Below are positions 1-8,863 of a DNA stretch of 64,000 bases, in pieces; position 1 is the stretch's first letter; each line of letters opens with the position of its first letter. The stretch is taken from assembly GCA_023954155.1 (NCBI GenBank), contig JAMLIO010000001.1:310001-374000 (forward strand), written 5' to 3'. Source of the stretch: Pseudobdellovibrionaceae bacterium. Its GTDB lineage: Bacteria > Bdellovibrionota > Bdellovibrionia > Bdellovibrionales > UBA1609. The translations under genes were made by a program, and so were the position numbers. Under the pieces are notes generated by a model. It saw nothing but the letters and a program-made list of their open reading frames with translations, was not told the DNA's origin and searched no databases.

Positions 1-2
1 TG

Positions 3-131
3 TCTATGATCTTTCCTCGAGTGGTGAGCGCGCTTGAGGCAGGCCCCTTGCCTGTTGCAAAAGAGCTTTCGCCTTTGCTTAAAGATATGAAATTTGGCAG
101 TGGTGACGGATTACTATATTTTGATAAATAA
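3..131 (+). CDS. C-terminal fragment of an unidentified protein
   Basis: An open frame enters from the left edge and ends at TAA 129-131, giving the last 42 residues (ending GDGLLYFDK). The composition is soluble, with no membrane segment. I do not recognise the family from so short a tail. It converges on the outer-membrane barrel gene on the other strand with only 3 bases between the stops. The start lies outside the window. Confidence 0.55.
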   Translation, partial: SMIFPRVVSALEAGPLPVAKELSPLLKDMKFGSGDGLLYFDK

Positions 132-134
132 AAA

Positions 135-1424
135 CTAAAACTCTATTTTATAACCAACACCAGCATGTATGAGGTCATTGTTCTTTATACCACTGATGAG
201 TTCGGGTGTAGCGCCGTTAAATAAATTTATGTTGGCCTGAGCAAAAAGATGGTCTGTTATAAATAACTTGGAAGAAAATTGGGTTAATGCAATATCAATC
301 GAAAAGCTATAAATAAAGGCCAGGGAAAGTTCGTATCGAGGTTTCTTCCAAAGTAAAGCGGCCATAGCGGCTTTTCTAAGTGGGGGGAGAACTCCTAGGT
401 GATTCTCTTCTTCAGAGCTTACAGTATAAAAACCTTGGAAAAGACCGTATAAAATGTCACCCGCAAAAGGGATACCCCACTCCAGACCAAATACAGTAGA
501 GTATAAATAATCTTCGGCGACAAGATCATCAGGGTTACCAGAACTGAGTGTGTTCTCGAAGAACAGTCGCCATTTTATAGGAGTGATGTATCTCACTCCA
601 AATCCTACCTGTTGAATTTTATTTTGTACTGGGATGACAAAGATAGGATAAATCGTTTCAAAATTATTAAAATCAATATTTTGTAAATTGAGTTCTAAGT
701 GAAAGTTAGGAGCCACATCTAATCCGTTGTAGTAACCCCAACGCCACAACCAACTTTTGTTTTCATACTCTCCAATGATTGCAAAATTATTTTTATTACT
801 GTCACGGAAGACTTCGGTATCTTTCCACCCGTAAGTGGGGTTTTCAGGGAAGATGACATTTTGGTCAGTGGTTTGAATGCTTGCAGGTAAGTTTCTGGGC
901 AACCAGTACGAATCTTGCCCTGGGTAAACGGGCTTGAGTCTATAAGGGATATAGGTGACTCGCCATCGTACCTTTCCTGTTTTAAAACTAGTACGTAGGG
1001 AGAAGTCAGCCAGTCGCTCAGTGTGCAGGGGGTCCCAATAGTTCCTTTGATCTACATAATCTAAAGGTCCCATAAATTGAGAGATGGTGTAGTCATGGGA
1101 ATTAAAACCCATAGCAAAAACAACAGAGGAATTTCTGTAGATCAATCTCGTGCCTGTTGGGTTTATAAAATACCTTTGAGAATTGGAGTTCTCAAGATCT
1201 GCAAAGGAACCACTGACACCTAGATGAGCGATCCAATGTTTATTTAGTTCGATACGACTTTGTAGCGTGCTTCGTACAAAATAATTGATATCATCATTCT
1301 CAAAAAAACTAAAGGGAGTGGACTCTACAGTGAGTTGCGAAAAGGCCAAAGCCTTTGTGTAAATCAAAAGAAGAAAGAGGATCAGTCTGGCGGTTGGAAT
1401 GAAGTTCACAATGCGGGCATTCAT
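135..1424 (-). CDS. Exported outer-membrane beta-barrel-like protein
   Basis: The protein is about 429 residues. It starts at ATG 1424 (MNARIVNF), where a short positive stretch is followed by a hydrophobic signal peptide (LILFLLLIY) ending near AFS. The mature part is rich in alternating aromatic/polar segments (WRWGYYNG, FFENTLSSG, GVGYKIEF) and ends in phenylalanine, the usual C-terminal signature of BAM-assembled outer-membrane barrels. I chose this start because an in-frame upstream extension would run into dnaB and lacks a signal peptide. The gene begins 7 bases after the dnaB stop, so it is probably cotranscribed with dnaB, an odd pairing. No specific porin family was recognised; the function is unknown. 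Confidence 0.8.
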   Translation of the reverse strand: MNARIVNFIPTARLILFLLLIYTKALAFSQLTVESTPFSFFENDDINYFVRSTLQSRIELNKHWIAHLGVSGSFADLENSNSQRYFINPTGTRLIYRNSSVVFAMGFNSHDYTISQFMGPLDYVDQRNYWDPLHTERLADFSLRTSFKTGKVRWRVTYIPYRLKPVYPGQDSYWLPRNLPASIQTTDQNVIFPENPTYGWKDTEVFRDSNKNNFAIIGEYENKSWLWRWGYYNGLDVAPNFHLELNLQNIDFNNFETIYPIFVIPVQNKIQQVGFGVRYITPIKWRLFFENTLSSGNPDDLVAEDYLYSTVFGLEWGIPFAGDILYGLFQGFYTVSSEEENHLGVLPPLRKAAMAALLWKKPRYELSLAFIYSFSIDIALTQFSSKLFITDHLFAQANINLFNGATPELISGIKNNDLIHAGVGYKIEF

Positions 1425-1431
1425 ACCAAAA

Positions 1432-2868
1432 TCATGACCCAGGAGCGAAATTTTTTCGAGGGTTAGAGGGTGGTGGGAAACCGTCATCGGGCCCAAAGCT
1501 AGGTGAAGAAACAGGAGGCTCTGTTGGGAAAGGTGCATTTGGCCCTGTACGATCGTCAATATTATTTGAGAAGCGTCCCAAAGAAGGTTCCCAGCGTAAT
1601 TTCACTGTACCCACAGGACCGTTACGTTGTTTGCCGATAATGATTTCTGCGAGTCCAGTTGGATTCTCTCTTTCATAGTAATCATCACGATAAATCATCA
1701 TGATCACGTCTGCATCTTGTTCAATAGATCCCGATTCTCTAAGGTCGGATAACATTGGTCTTCGATCAGAACGTCCTTCCACGCCTCGATTGATTTGGGC
1801 AAGCGCCACAACAGGAATATTGAGTTCTTTGGCAAGGGCCTTTAGAGACTTTGAGATTTCTGCCACTTCTCGTTCGCGACTTTCCATCTTTTGATTCATG
1901 CTCATCAACTGTAAATAGTCGATCATGATCATATCTAGGCCATGTTTGGATTTTTGTTTACGGGCAATAGATCTAATTTCAAAAGGGCTGATATTACTGG
2001 TGTCATTGATAAACAACTTAGATTCACTAAGTTGAGCTGCTGTACTGATTAAGCGCCCCCAACTTTTATCATCAATTTGACCAATACGAATTTTATTTAG
2101 GTTGATTTTGGCTTCACTAGCTAGAATTCTCATCATCAATTGCTCTTGGGGCATCTCCACAGAGAAGAAAGCCACAGACTTTTTTTCTCTGAGTGCAGCA
2201 TGAGCCACAAGGTTTAGGCCCAAGGCTGTTTTACCCATAGAGGGGCGAGCGGCGACGATAATTAGCTCTCCACCGTGAAACCCTGCGGTCATATCATCTA
2301 GTTCTATAAAACCTGTAGGAACACCTGTGACGTTGCCCTTAAGGCTCATCATCTCTTCAATCTTTTTAATACTGAGTTGTACAAGTTCAGAAGGACCTGT
2401 TAGGCCTTTTTTAGCGGTTCCTGTTTGTGCAACATTAAAGATATCGGCTTCCGAGGATTCGAGATACTTCTCAACATCTTCATAAGACTCTGTAAGCCCC
2501 TCTTCGGTGATCTTTTGTGAGGCTGCGATCATCTTTCTAACAAGAGCTTTTTCGCGAACAATCTTGGCATATTGCTCGATGTAGGCTGTGGATGTGGTTC
2601 TTTCAATGAGTTCAGCTAGGTACTTGGTGCCACCAACAGCGTCCATTTCATTGATCTGTTGCAGATGGTTGGAAAGTACGACAATGTCAGCGGTCTGACC
2701 CTTACGGTAAAGAGATTTAATAGCTTCAAAAATTTTTTTATGTGCAGGTCGATAGAAGTCAGTCGTGTCGATAAGACCAGTGAGTTCGTCCCACAGTTCT
2801 GAGTCCAGCATCAGACCACCCAAAATGGCCTGTTCTGCCTCAATATTATGTGGAAGAGTTTTGTTCAC
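1432..2868 (-). CDS. dnaB: Replicative DNA helicase DnaB
   Basis: This 478-residue protein is the hexameric 5'-3' helicase of the replication fork. An N-terminal DnaB_N domain (NIEAEQAILGGLML near residues 8-21) is followed by a RecA-like ATPase domain with Walker A ARPSMGKT at about 207-214, a Walker B strand ending IMIDYLQLM, and the conserved segment SDLRESGSIEQDADV. Length and domain order match the family, and no intein is present. The C-terminal 40 residues are a proline-rich tail (FPTEPPVSSPSFGPDD) longer than in most DnaB proteins. The next gene downstream encodes the outer-membrane barrel protein. Confidence 0.97.
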   Translation of the reverse strand: MNKTLPHNIEAEQAILGGLMLDSELWDELTGLIDTTDFYRPAHKKIFEAIKSLYRKGQTADIVVLSNHLQQINEMDAVGGTKYLAELIERTTSTAYIEQYAKIVREKALVRKMIAASQKITEEGLTESYEDVEKYLESSEADIFNVAQTGTAKKGLTGPSELVQLSIKKIEEMMSLKGNVTGVPTGFIELDDMTAGFHGGELIIVAARPSMGKTALGLNLVAHAALREKKSVAFFSVEMPQEQLMMRILASEAKINLNKIRIGQIDDKSWGRLISTAAQLSESKLFINDTSNISPFEIRSIARKQKSKHGLDMIMIDYLQLMSMNQKMESREREVAEISKSLKALAKELNIPVVALAQINRGVEGRSDRRPMLSDLRESGSIEQDADVIMMIYRDDYYERENPTGLAEIIIGKQRNGPVGTVKLRWEPSLGRFSNNIDDRTGPNAPFPTEPPVSSPSFGPDDGFPPPSNPRKNFAPGS

Positions 2869-3022
2869 TTTTGCACCCCTAAATTTTGCGCGAAGAAAGA
2901 TAGTAGGCCAATAATCTTAGAGCATGGCAAGCACCATTCAAAAGTACATGCCACGTCATGGAGTTTCGCCTAAAACCTAGATTTGGCGCAGGGTATAAGC
3001 CACTAGGCTTAGCTAACGCGTC

Positions 3023-3331
3023 CTAGTTGAATCTTTGTTTAGAGCGAGTTTTGATATTGTAATTATCGATTTTTTTCTTAAGGGTATTGCGGTTAATACC
3101 TAGCATTTGGGCTGTGCGAACTTGGTTGCCATTATAGGCTCTAAGAGCAAGCTCAATAAGAGGTTTTTCGACTTGTTCAATGACTAATTCATACAAACCA
3201 TTGAGCTCAACTTGAGCTTCTTTTTGTTGATTAAAGAGCACTTCTAATTTGCTTTTTACTAATTGTTCTAAACTGATGTTTTGTAAGTTCGCAACAAGTA
3301 GATGATCTGGGTTATGAGTTAGTTCTTGCAA
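3023..3331 (-). CDS. fis: Fis-family DNA-binding protein
   Basis: A 102-residue protein whose C-terminal half carries the Fis-type helix-turn-helix (residues about 60-95: LIELALRAYNGNQVRTAQMLGINRNTLKKKI), also found as the DNA-binding domain of NtrC-type activators. The free-standing architecture with an N-terminal helical dimerisation region (LEQLVKSKLEVLF) matches nucleoid protein Fis. Upstream, CAAAAGGAGTCGG supplies a ribosome-binding site. It lies between dnaB and queE on the same strand. Its regulatory targets cannot be read from the sequence. Confidence 0.85.
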   Translation of the reverse strand: MQELTHNPDHLLVANLQNISLEQLVKSKLEVLFNQQKEAQVELNGLYELVIEQVEKPLIELALRAYNGNQVRTAQMLGINRNTLKKKIDNYNIKTRSKQRFN

Positions 3332-3371
3332 AGCCGACTCCTTTTAACTGTTCTGTACATTGAGCTTTGGG

Positions 3372-4013
3372 CTATACGCCCCGTTTGTGTTCTGACCAAA
3401 TATACTTATGTAGCTGCAATTGCAACCTTACTTTTGCATTATTTGATAAAATTTTTTGCGCCAGCCACTCAGGTGCAATTTTTCCATGGGAAGGGCTAAA
3501 TAAGACGGGATTTTTTTTCGCAAGGTCATGTCGCTTGACAAATTCAAAAGCCCACTCCAAGTCCCTTTCCGAACAAATAACAAATTTGTACTCCGTGTGC
3601 CCATCATCTTTGAATTTTAAATTATTTTCATGAAATTTATCAGCAGCCCCACTGTCAGGGGTTTTAACGTCAATGATCTTTTTCACTCTGGGGTCTACAT
3701 CGGCGCAGTTGATGTCACCCGAGGTCTCCATAGAGAGGATAAAGTCTTTCTCTAAGAGCCCATCAATCAGTTCATAGATTCTCTTTTGTAGTAAAGGCTC
3801 TCCTCCAGTAAGGCAGACGTACTTGGTGGGATACTGCTCGACTTTGGCAATAATGTCTTCCACGGAGACTCTGTGGCCTTCGTGGTAGGCGTATGTGGTG
3901 TCGCAATAGTGACAACGCAGATGACAGCCTGATGTTCTGACGAACACCGTAGGGAGTCCAGAGTAAGTGGATTCGCCCTGGATACTAAAAAAGATTTCGT
4001 TGATTTTTAGCAC
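3372..4013 (-). CDS. queE: 7-carboxy-7-deazaguanine synthase QueE
   Basis: A 213-residue radical SAM enzyme that converts 6-carboxytetrahydropterin to 7-carboxy-7-deazaguanine in queuosine (tRNA wobble base) biosynthesis. The N-terminus has the QueE opening (FFSIQGESTYSGLPTVFVR) and the cluster-binding cysteines C30, C34 and C37 (CHLRCHYC). The glycine-rich SAM motif TGGEPLL is also present. It sits alone between fis and the divergent ftsK; no other que genes are in the window. Confidence 0.94.
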   Translation of the reverse strand: MLKINEIFFSIQGESTYSGLPTVFVRTSGCHLRCHYCDTTYAYHEGHRVSVEDIIAKVEQYPTKYVCLTGGEPLLQKRIYELIDGLLEKDFILSMETSGDINCADVDPRVKKIIDVKTPDSGAADKFHENNLKFKDDGHTEYKFVICSERDLEWAFEFVKRHDLAKKNPVLFSPSHGKIAPEWLAQKILSNNAKVRLQLQLHKYIWSEHKRGV

Positions 4014-4075
4014 ATCCTTGCATCACTTAATCTGGGACTTTCGTCAAGAAGATTGGATGGATTCTGCTCTTTTCT

Positions 4076-6463
4076 GTGAATCAGTTTAAAATCAAAGTTA
4101 TGAAGAGAGTATTCAATATTAAGAGTGAAATTATAGGTAGTTTATGGTTGGCCTTATCTGTTTTTGTGCTTTGTTCTTTGGTCAGCTTTGACCCTAGCGA
4201 TCGGGTCCTTTTCGACACCTTTTCGGGTGCTGCAAGCCCAGTAAAAAATGCCTGTGGGCATGTGGGGGCGATACTTTCTGAGCTTTTATATAAGCTCTTT
4301 GGTGTGGCTTCATTTTTTATTGTTTTGCTCACCTTACATATGGCCATTAAGTCGTTCCGAAAGGAAAAAATTTCATCTGACAGGTATGGCTGGGCTCTTG
4401 TGCTGTTGTGCCTAGTGGCGATCAGCTTAAGTCTTTACACCAACCTGAATCTCTTTGGTGGAGTAGTCCAACAAGGGGGGTGGATTGGCTATGTTCTGTC
4501 TAAATATGCGCTAAGTGTTTTGAACCTTACAGGGACCAGTATTGTTTTGGTATTGGCCTATGTGATCTGTGTGATTCTTGCTGTGGAAAACCCTGCGGCG
4601 GTCTTCAACTGGGCAAAGGCGAGATGGAATAGAGGGTCGGAGGAGAGTGAAGACGAAGATGAGGATTGGGACATTGAAGAACCTCAAAGTGTTTGGTCCC
4701 AATGGGCTCTAAAAATAAAAAATATATTCGGGGTTAAGAATAAAGCCGTACGGACAGAGTTAGACACCATCGAAGAAGACTTTGAAGAAGAGTATGATGA
4801 GGAAGTGGACGAGGAAGATCATAGAATCATTCCTTTAAGCCCTGTTGCAAAAAAATCTCTTAAGAAAAAAATACAAAGAGAACAGGGTTTTAAAATTGAG
4901 TCCTTTAAGCGTGAGAATGTGAAGAAGGTGGCACGCAAAATCAAGGACGACGAATGGGAGATGCCGTCACTGGATTTGTTAAATGAACCTCCCTCTCAAT
5001 TTGAGGGAATGAGTGAGGATGAGATTCGTCAGAAGTCAGAACAGCTTGTCAGTAAAATGGAACAGTTCTCAGTAAAGGGTAAGATTGTTGGGGTGAAGTC
5101 AGGCCCTGCGGTGACACTCTTTGAATTTAGACCCAATGCGGATGTGAAATTAAGTAAGATCACGGATTTGGCAGAGGATCTGTGTTTGGCTCTGTCTAGT
5201 GAATCTGTCAGGATCATTGCTCCCATTCCAGGGCGTGATGTGGTGGGGATAGAAACTTCCAATGCCAATAGAGACACGGTGTTTATTAAAGATATCGTTT
5301 CAATGGATCTTTTTTGGAAAGACAGCATGGCCTTGCCCATTGGTTTGGGTCGTAGGGCTGATGGTTACCCCATGGTTGTGGATTTAAGAAAGATGCCTCA
5401 CCTTTTGGTGGCGGGATCAACAGGTTCAGGTAAATCTGTGTTTGTGGTTTCAATGATCACAGGGATGCTCTTAAGGCATAGCCCTAAAACTTTAAAGCTT
5501 ATTCTTGTTGACCCTAAGCAAGTGGACCTTGCGGCTTTCAACGATCTTCCTCATCTCTTGGTTCCACCTATTCGTGACAGCAAAAAAGCTGTGAATGCTT
5601 TAAGATGGGCGATTAACGAAATGGATAAGAGATATCGTTCTATGTCGAAGTTTCGTGCTCGTGACCTAGAAGGATTTAATGAATGTGTTTCCAAGTTTGA
5701 TGCAGAGACAAAAGAAGAACACGCACAGATCAATGAACAGATTGATTTAGAAGCCCCTATGAAGTCCTATTATTTTGAACCTTTGCCTTTTATTGTCATC
5801 ATTGTCGAAGAGTTTGGGGATTTAATGTCTGTGGATAAAGTCAATGTGGAGCAAGCCGTAGTCAGACTCGCACAAATGGCCAGAGCTTGTGGTATACATT
5901 TAGTTCTAGCGATGCAGTCTCCAAGAAAAGATGTGGTCACAGGTTTAATCAAAACCAATATTCCAGGTCGAATCAGTTTTAAGGTCGCAAGTAAAATGGA
6001 TTCTCGGGTGATTTTAGATGAAGGGGGTGCTGAAAGGCTTTTATCCCGTGGGGATATGTTGTTTCAGTCTCCAGGTGTGTCTAAGCCTATTCGTGCCCAT
6101 GCGGCTTATGTGTCAGAGGACGAAATAGAAAGCATCACTGAGGTGTGGAAGGAACAATCTGATCCCATGTATGACGCTAAGGCCATGCGTGCGGTGGAGG
6201 GCAGCTCTTCAGCTCTGGGTGAGGCTGACGATGATATGGATATGGGAGACGGCATAGACGAATTTGATGAAAGATATGATGAGATTCTAGCTGCAATTTC
6301 AGAAATGAAAGAGGTCAGCGCTTCCTTGCTTCAACGAAAGTTTAAGTTGGGATATCCCCGAGCGGCTCGCTTGATTGAAGTTTTTGAGTCCCAAGGTGTA
6401 ATTGGCCCAGCTAATGGTTCAAAACCACGCAAAGTTCTTGTGGGCTCCCTAAAAGATCTATAA
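4076..6463 (+). CDS. ftsK: DNA translocase FtsK/SpoIIIE
   Basis: A 795-residue septal DNA pump that clears and segregates chromosome termini at division. The N-terminal ~170 residues contain the FtsK membrane segments. An acidic linker follows (EDEDEDWDIEE, EEDFEEEYDEEVDEEDH), then the alpha/beta motor with Walker A AGSTGSGKS around residue 445. The C-terminal winged-helix gamma domain (about the last 60 residues, LLQRKFKLGYPRAARLIEVFE) normally reads polar KOPS-type sites. The start is either GTG 4076 or ATG 4100; neither has a convincing Shine-Dalgarno sequence. Divergent from queE. Confidence 0.95.
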   Translation: MNQFKIKVMKRVFNIKSEIIGSLWLALSVFVLCSLVSFDPSDRVLFDTFSGAASPVKNACGHVGAILSELLYKLFGVASFFIVLLTLHMAIKSFRKEKISSDRYGWALVLLCLVAISLSLYTNLNLFGGVVQQGGWIGYVLSKYALSVLNLTGTSIVLVLAYVICVILAVENPAAVFNWAKARWNRGSEESEDEDEDWDIEEPQSVWSQWALKIKNIFGVKNKAVRTELDTIEEDFEEEYDEEVDEEDHRIIPLSPVAKKSLKKKIQREQGFKIESFKRENVKKVARKIKDDEWEMPSLDLLNEPPSQFEGMSEDEIRQKSEQLVSKMEQFSVKGKIVGVKSGPAVTLFEFRPNADVKLSKITDLAEDLCLALSSESVRIIAPIPGRDVVGIETSNANRDTVFIKDIVSMDLFWKDSMALPIGLGRRADGYPMVVDLRKMPHLLVAGSTGSGKSVFVVSMITGMLLRHSPKTLKLILVDPKQVDLAAFNDLPHLLVPPIRDSKKAVNALRWAINEMDKRYRSMSKFRARDLEGFNECVSKFDAETKEEHAQINEQIDLEAPMKSYYFEPLPFIVIIVEEFGDLMSVDKVNVEQAVVRLAQMARACGIHLVLAMQSPRKDVVTGLIKTNIPGRISFKVASKMDSRVILDEGGAERLLSRGDMLFQSPGVSKPIRAHAAYVSEDEIESITEVWKEQSDPMYDAKAMRAVEGSSSALGEADDDMDMGDGIDEFDERYDEILAAISEMKEVSASLLQRKFKLGYPRAARLIEVFESQGVIGPANGSKPRKVLVGSLKDL

Positions 6464-6487
6464 AGCAGCAAATTAAGCACTGACGAT

Positions 6488-6515
6488 AAAGGGGAACCAT
6501 GTTAGGTTCCTCTTT
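6488..6515 (+). terminator. Hairpin between ftsK and the lptM-like gene
   Basis: Arms 6488-6498 (AAAGGGGAACC) and 6505-6515 (GGTTCCTCTTT) pair over 11 positions with one G-U, around a 6-base loop. The 3' arm ends immediately before ATG 6516. It could be the ftsK terminator or an attenuator of the downstream dap operon; the run of U residues after it is short (UUU AUG UUU AUA). Confidence 0.6.
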
Positions 6516-6740
6516 ATGTTTATAGGTTGGAAAAGTATTATAATAAGTATGGTTCTGTTGACCCTAAGTGGTCTTGTGGGCTGTGGAATTCGTGGGGCTC
6601 CTATTCCACCTTCTAAACCCAAACTGTATCATCAAAGCTACCAAGAATATATGAATGAGAAGGAAAAAGAAGATGAGCAAAAAAATAAGTTCAGGGGTGG
6701 TAACGGCACTTATAACTCCCTTCAAGAATCAGGACATTGA
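6516..6740 (+). CDS. Small LptM-like lipoprotein
   Basis: A 74-residue protein with a type II signal peptide (K6, hydrophobic IIISMVLLTLSG, lipobox LVGC with Cys at residue 23) followed by GIRGAPIPPSKP. This resembles the short GxxGPL-PP signature of LptM/YifL lipoproteins, which assist the LPS translocon LptD in enterobacteria and are often encoded beside diaminopimelate-pathway genes, as here. The rest is a charged tail. It has no Shine-Dalgarno: its ATG abuts the hairpin described above. Its 3' end overlaps dapA by 68 bases in another frame. The functional assignment is by motif and context only. Confidence 0.65.
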   Translation: MFIGWKSIIISMVLLTLSGLVGCGIRGAPIPPSKPKLYHQSYQEYMNEKEKEDEQKNKFRGGNGTYNSLQESGH

Positions 6741-7560
6741 TTGGGAGTCTTTAGAAAAGCTTGTTGAGGACCAAGTCCGACAAGGTGTGGATGGATTTGT
6801 TGTCAACGGAACAACAGCCGAGAGTCCATCACTCAGTGTGGACGAGGTGAAAAAAATTTATAGTTTTGTTAAAGAACGAGCTAAAGATAAAACATTGATT
6901 CTAGGTGCAGGGCTTAACTCTACTCATAAGACCATCGAACTTCATACGCAGTTTGCAAGTCTTAAACCTGATGCCTTTTTAGATGTGGTTCCGTACTATA
7001 ACAAACCCACGCAAGAGGGTTTGTTCCAACATTTTTCAGCCGTAGCAGGTAAATCTAGTGCGCCTGTTATTTTATATAATGTGCCTTCGCGAACATTAAC
7101 AAGTTTATCCACCGAGACGATTGCACGGTTAGCTCCTCATAAAAACATTATGGGAATTAAAGAAGCATCGGGAGACATTGCGTTTCTTAAAGAGATTAAG
7201 GCTAGTGTGCCTGAGCATTGGTCCCTTATGTCTGGTGATGATGAGACTTCAGTGGAGTTCGTGTCAAACGGTGGTGATGGATCTATTTCTGTCTTAAGCC
7301 ATATTTGCGGTGATCTGTTAAAAGCTTTATTCACTTTAGCTAAAGAAGCTCCTGTAGAAGCGCAAAAGAAGTTTGAGCCACTTTTAAGAATATCACGACA
7401 AATTTTTGTAGAACCCAATCCAACACCTGTAAAGTGGTCTTTATTGGAGATGGGAATTATCAACAGTGCCGAGTGCAGACTCCCGCTTTTGACTTTATCT
7501 GAGAAGTACAGAGCCGATTTATCTGCTGAAACACAAAAAGTAAAAACACTTAAGCTGTAA
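6673..7560 (+). CDS. dapA: 4-hydroxy-tetrahydrodipicolinate synthase DapA
   Basis: A 295-residue TIM-barrel enzyme that condenses pyruvate with aspartate semialdehyde, the first committed step to diaminopimelate (murein) and lysine. Visible residues are Schiff-base Lys163 (GIKEASGD), Tyr135 (LYNVPSRT), Thr47-Thr48 (NGTTAESP) and the PYYNKPTQEG loop. I chose ATG 6673 (MSKKISSG) because AAGGA lies 8 bases upstream; the longer frame from 6655 adds only MRRKKK. It overlaps the preceding lipoprotein gene and is followed by dapB after 10 bases, forming an operon. Confidence 0.96.
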   Translation: MSKKISSGVVTALITPFKNQDIDWESLEKLVEDQVRQGVDGFVVNGTTAESPSLSVDEVKKIYSFVKERAKDKTLILGAGLNSTHKTIELHTQFASLKPDAFLDVVPYYNKPTQEGLFQHFSAVAGKSSAPVILYNVPSRTLTSLSTETIARLAPHKNIMGIKEASGDIAFLKEIKASVPEHWSLMSGDDETSVEFVSNGGDGSISVLSHICGDLLKALFTLAKEAPVEAQKKFEPLLRISRQIFVEPNPTPVKWSLLEMGIINSAECRLPLLTLSEKYRADLSAETQKVKTLKL

Positions 7561-7570
7561 TAGGGCAAGA

Positions 7571-8278
7571 ATGATCAAAGTAGGTTTAGTCGGTCACTCA
7601 GGCAGAATGGGAGAAGAGATTAAAAAAATGATCTCCGAAGATTCTCGTTTTGAATTGGCAGGGACATGGGACAGTCGCGAGCAGAAACTTTTATCTGACA
7701 AGGGAACTTGGACAAGTGCCACGATTGATGGCGTTATTGATTTTAGTTTGCCTGATAATTTTAAAAAAGTAGTGGATTGGTGCCAAGAACACCAAGTGCC
7801 TTTGGTGAGTGGAGTTACGGGGCTTGAGGTGGAGTTTTCCGAAAAAGTGAAATCTTTGGGGTACTCCCAAGCTAATGCCCCTCTATTTTGGGCCTCAAAT
7901 ATGAGTCTAGGAATTGCGACTGTTCGTGAGATGTTAAAAGCTCTTAAGGTTTTTAAAGACGAAAAATTTGTGATCAGCGAAACTCACCATATACATAAAA
8001 AAGATAAGCCTAGTGGAACAGCGGTGACTTTACAAAAAGACCTTGAAAATATCATAGGCCAAGGGCGCGTTCAGGTAGAGGCGTATCGCGAAGGTGAAGT
8101 TTTTGGTATTCATGAGATTAAAGTCATCACGCCTAACGAAGAGATTGTTGTTAAACATACAGCTTTAAATAGAAAAGTTTTTGCACAAGGCAGTCTTGAG
8201 GTCTTACACTGGATTGTGGGTCAAACCCCAGATTTTTATTCAGTAGGAGATTTCTTACAAGATGTTACAAAGTCTTGA
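7571..8278 (+). CDS. dapB: 4-hydroxy-tetrahydrodipicolinate reductase DapB
   Basis: A 235-residue NAD(P)H-dependent reductase for the second step of the DAP/lysine branch. The Rossmann motif GLVGHSGRMG is at residues 5-14, and the catalytic/substrate loop ETHHIHKKDKPSGTA is at about 137-151. The motif SNMSLGIA precedes it. The coding region overlaps the next gene by 17 bases, so translation is probably coupled. The length is slightly short for DapB (usually 240-270 residues) but all core motifs are present. Confidence 0.95.
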   Translation: MIKVGLVGHSGRMGEEIKKMISEDSRFELAGTWDSREQKLLSDKGTWTSATIDGVIDFSLPDNFKKVVDWCQEHQVPLVSGVTGLEVEFSEKVKSLGYSQANAPLFWASNMSLGIATVREMLKALKVFKDEKFVISETHHIHKKDKPSGTAVTLQKDLENIIGQGRVQVEAYREGEVFGIHEIKVITPNEEIVVKHTALNRKVFAQGSLEVLHWIVGQTPDFYSVGDFLQDVTKS

Positions 8279-8810
8279 TTTTGCACTTATTGGCGTAGTT
8301 TCAGAAAAAAGATGGGGCACAAGCTTTGGGCAACAGTTCATTAAGACACTTGGCTTTCTTGGGATCATAGAAAATATTTCTGCCGTGTATCAATTTAAAC
8401 CCAAAGGGGTAAGGCTGGGCATTCCTGGGGAACTGGGCATGACACACATGACGTTTTGCATTTTGATCCAACTTAAGGATGCTGAAGACTGGGGCCAGGA
8501 CTTTGGTCGACAAGTAAATACAATCGCTAAAGAGTTAAGTGAAGACCTTGGCGCAAAGGGTGTTGAGGTGCAAATTCTAGATTTTCGCTCTCAGTTTACA
8601 ATGTGTAAAACGGTGATTTTGCCTTACCCGCATTGGCTAGATCGCGAGGAGTTTTTGTACCCCAGCCTTGAGGTTTTACCTAAAGATTACATTCACCCAG
8701 TATTAAATAGACCCTTGCTCGACTTTGTGACCGATGAAAGTCAGTGGGAAGATTCAGCCTTTTTAAAAACGGGACACAGTCTGTTGGCTGTAGATGTTGA
8801 GCTGGATTGA
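8262..8810 (+). CDS. Degenerate HPPK (FolK)-like protein
   Basis: This 182-residue protein has the overall layout of 6-hydroxymethyl-7,8-dihydropterin pyrophosphokinase: an early VYQFKP segment, a central FCILIQL strand, and a C-terminal PYPHWLDREEFLYPSLEVLPKDYIHP that mirrors the family's PHP..L..R.F.L.PL.E..P motif. The Mg-binding DxD of true HPPK is reduced to LDFRSQ, and the N-terminal GSN..D motif is absent (GVVSEKRW). It may therefore be a non-catalytic or altered paralogue. The gene overlaps dapB by 17 bases and probably shares its transcript. Confidence 0.6.
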   Translation: MLQSLDFALIGVVSEKRWGTSFGQQFIKTLGFLGIIENISAVYQFKPKGVRLGIPGELGMTHMTFCILIQLKDAEDWGQDFGRQVNTIAKELSEDLGAKGVEVQILDFRSQFTMCKTVILPYPHWLDREEFLYPSLEVLPKDYIHPVLNRPLLDFVTDESQWEDSAFLKTGHSLLAVDVELD

Positions 8811-8863
8811 TAGTAAAGTAGACATAGGGTATTGCATTAGTAATAACCCCACGTGGAGGAACC

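Noticed and set aside
1630-1642. GCCGATAA inside dnaB and at 60342 inside the kinase gene
   Set aside because: Both fall within coding sequence without matching -35 boxes or a downstream gene in the right place.
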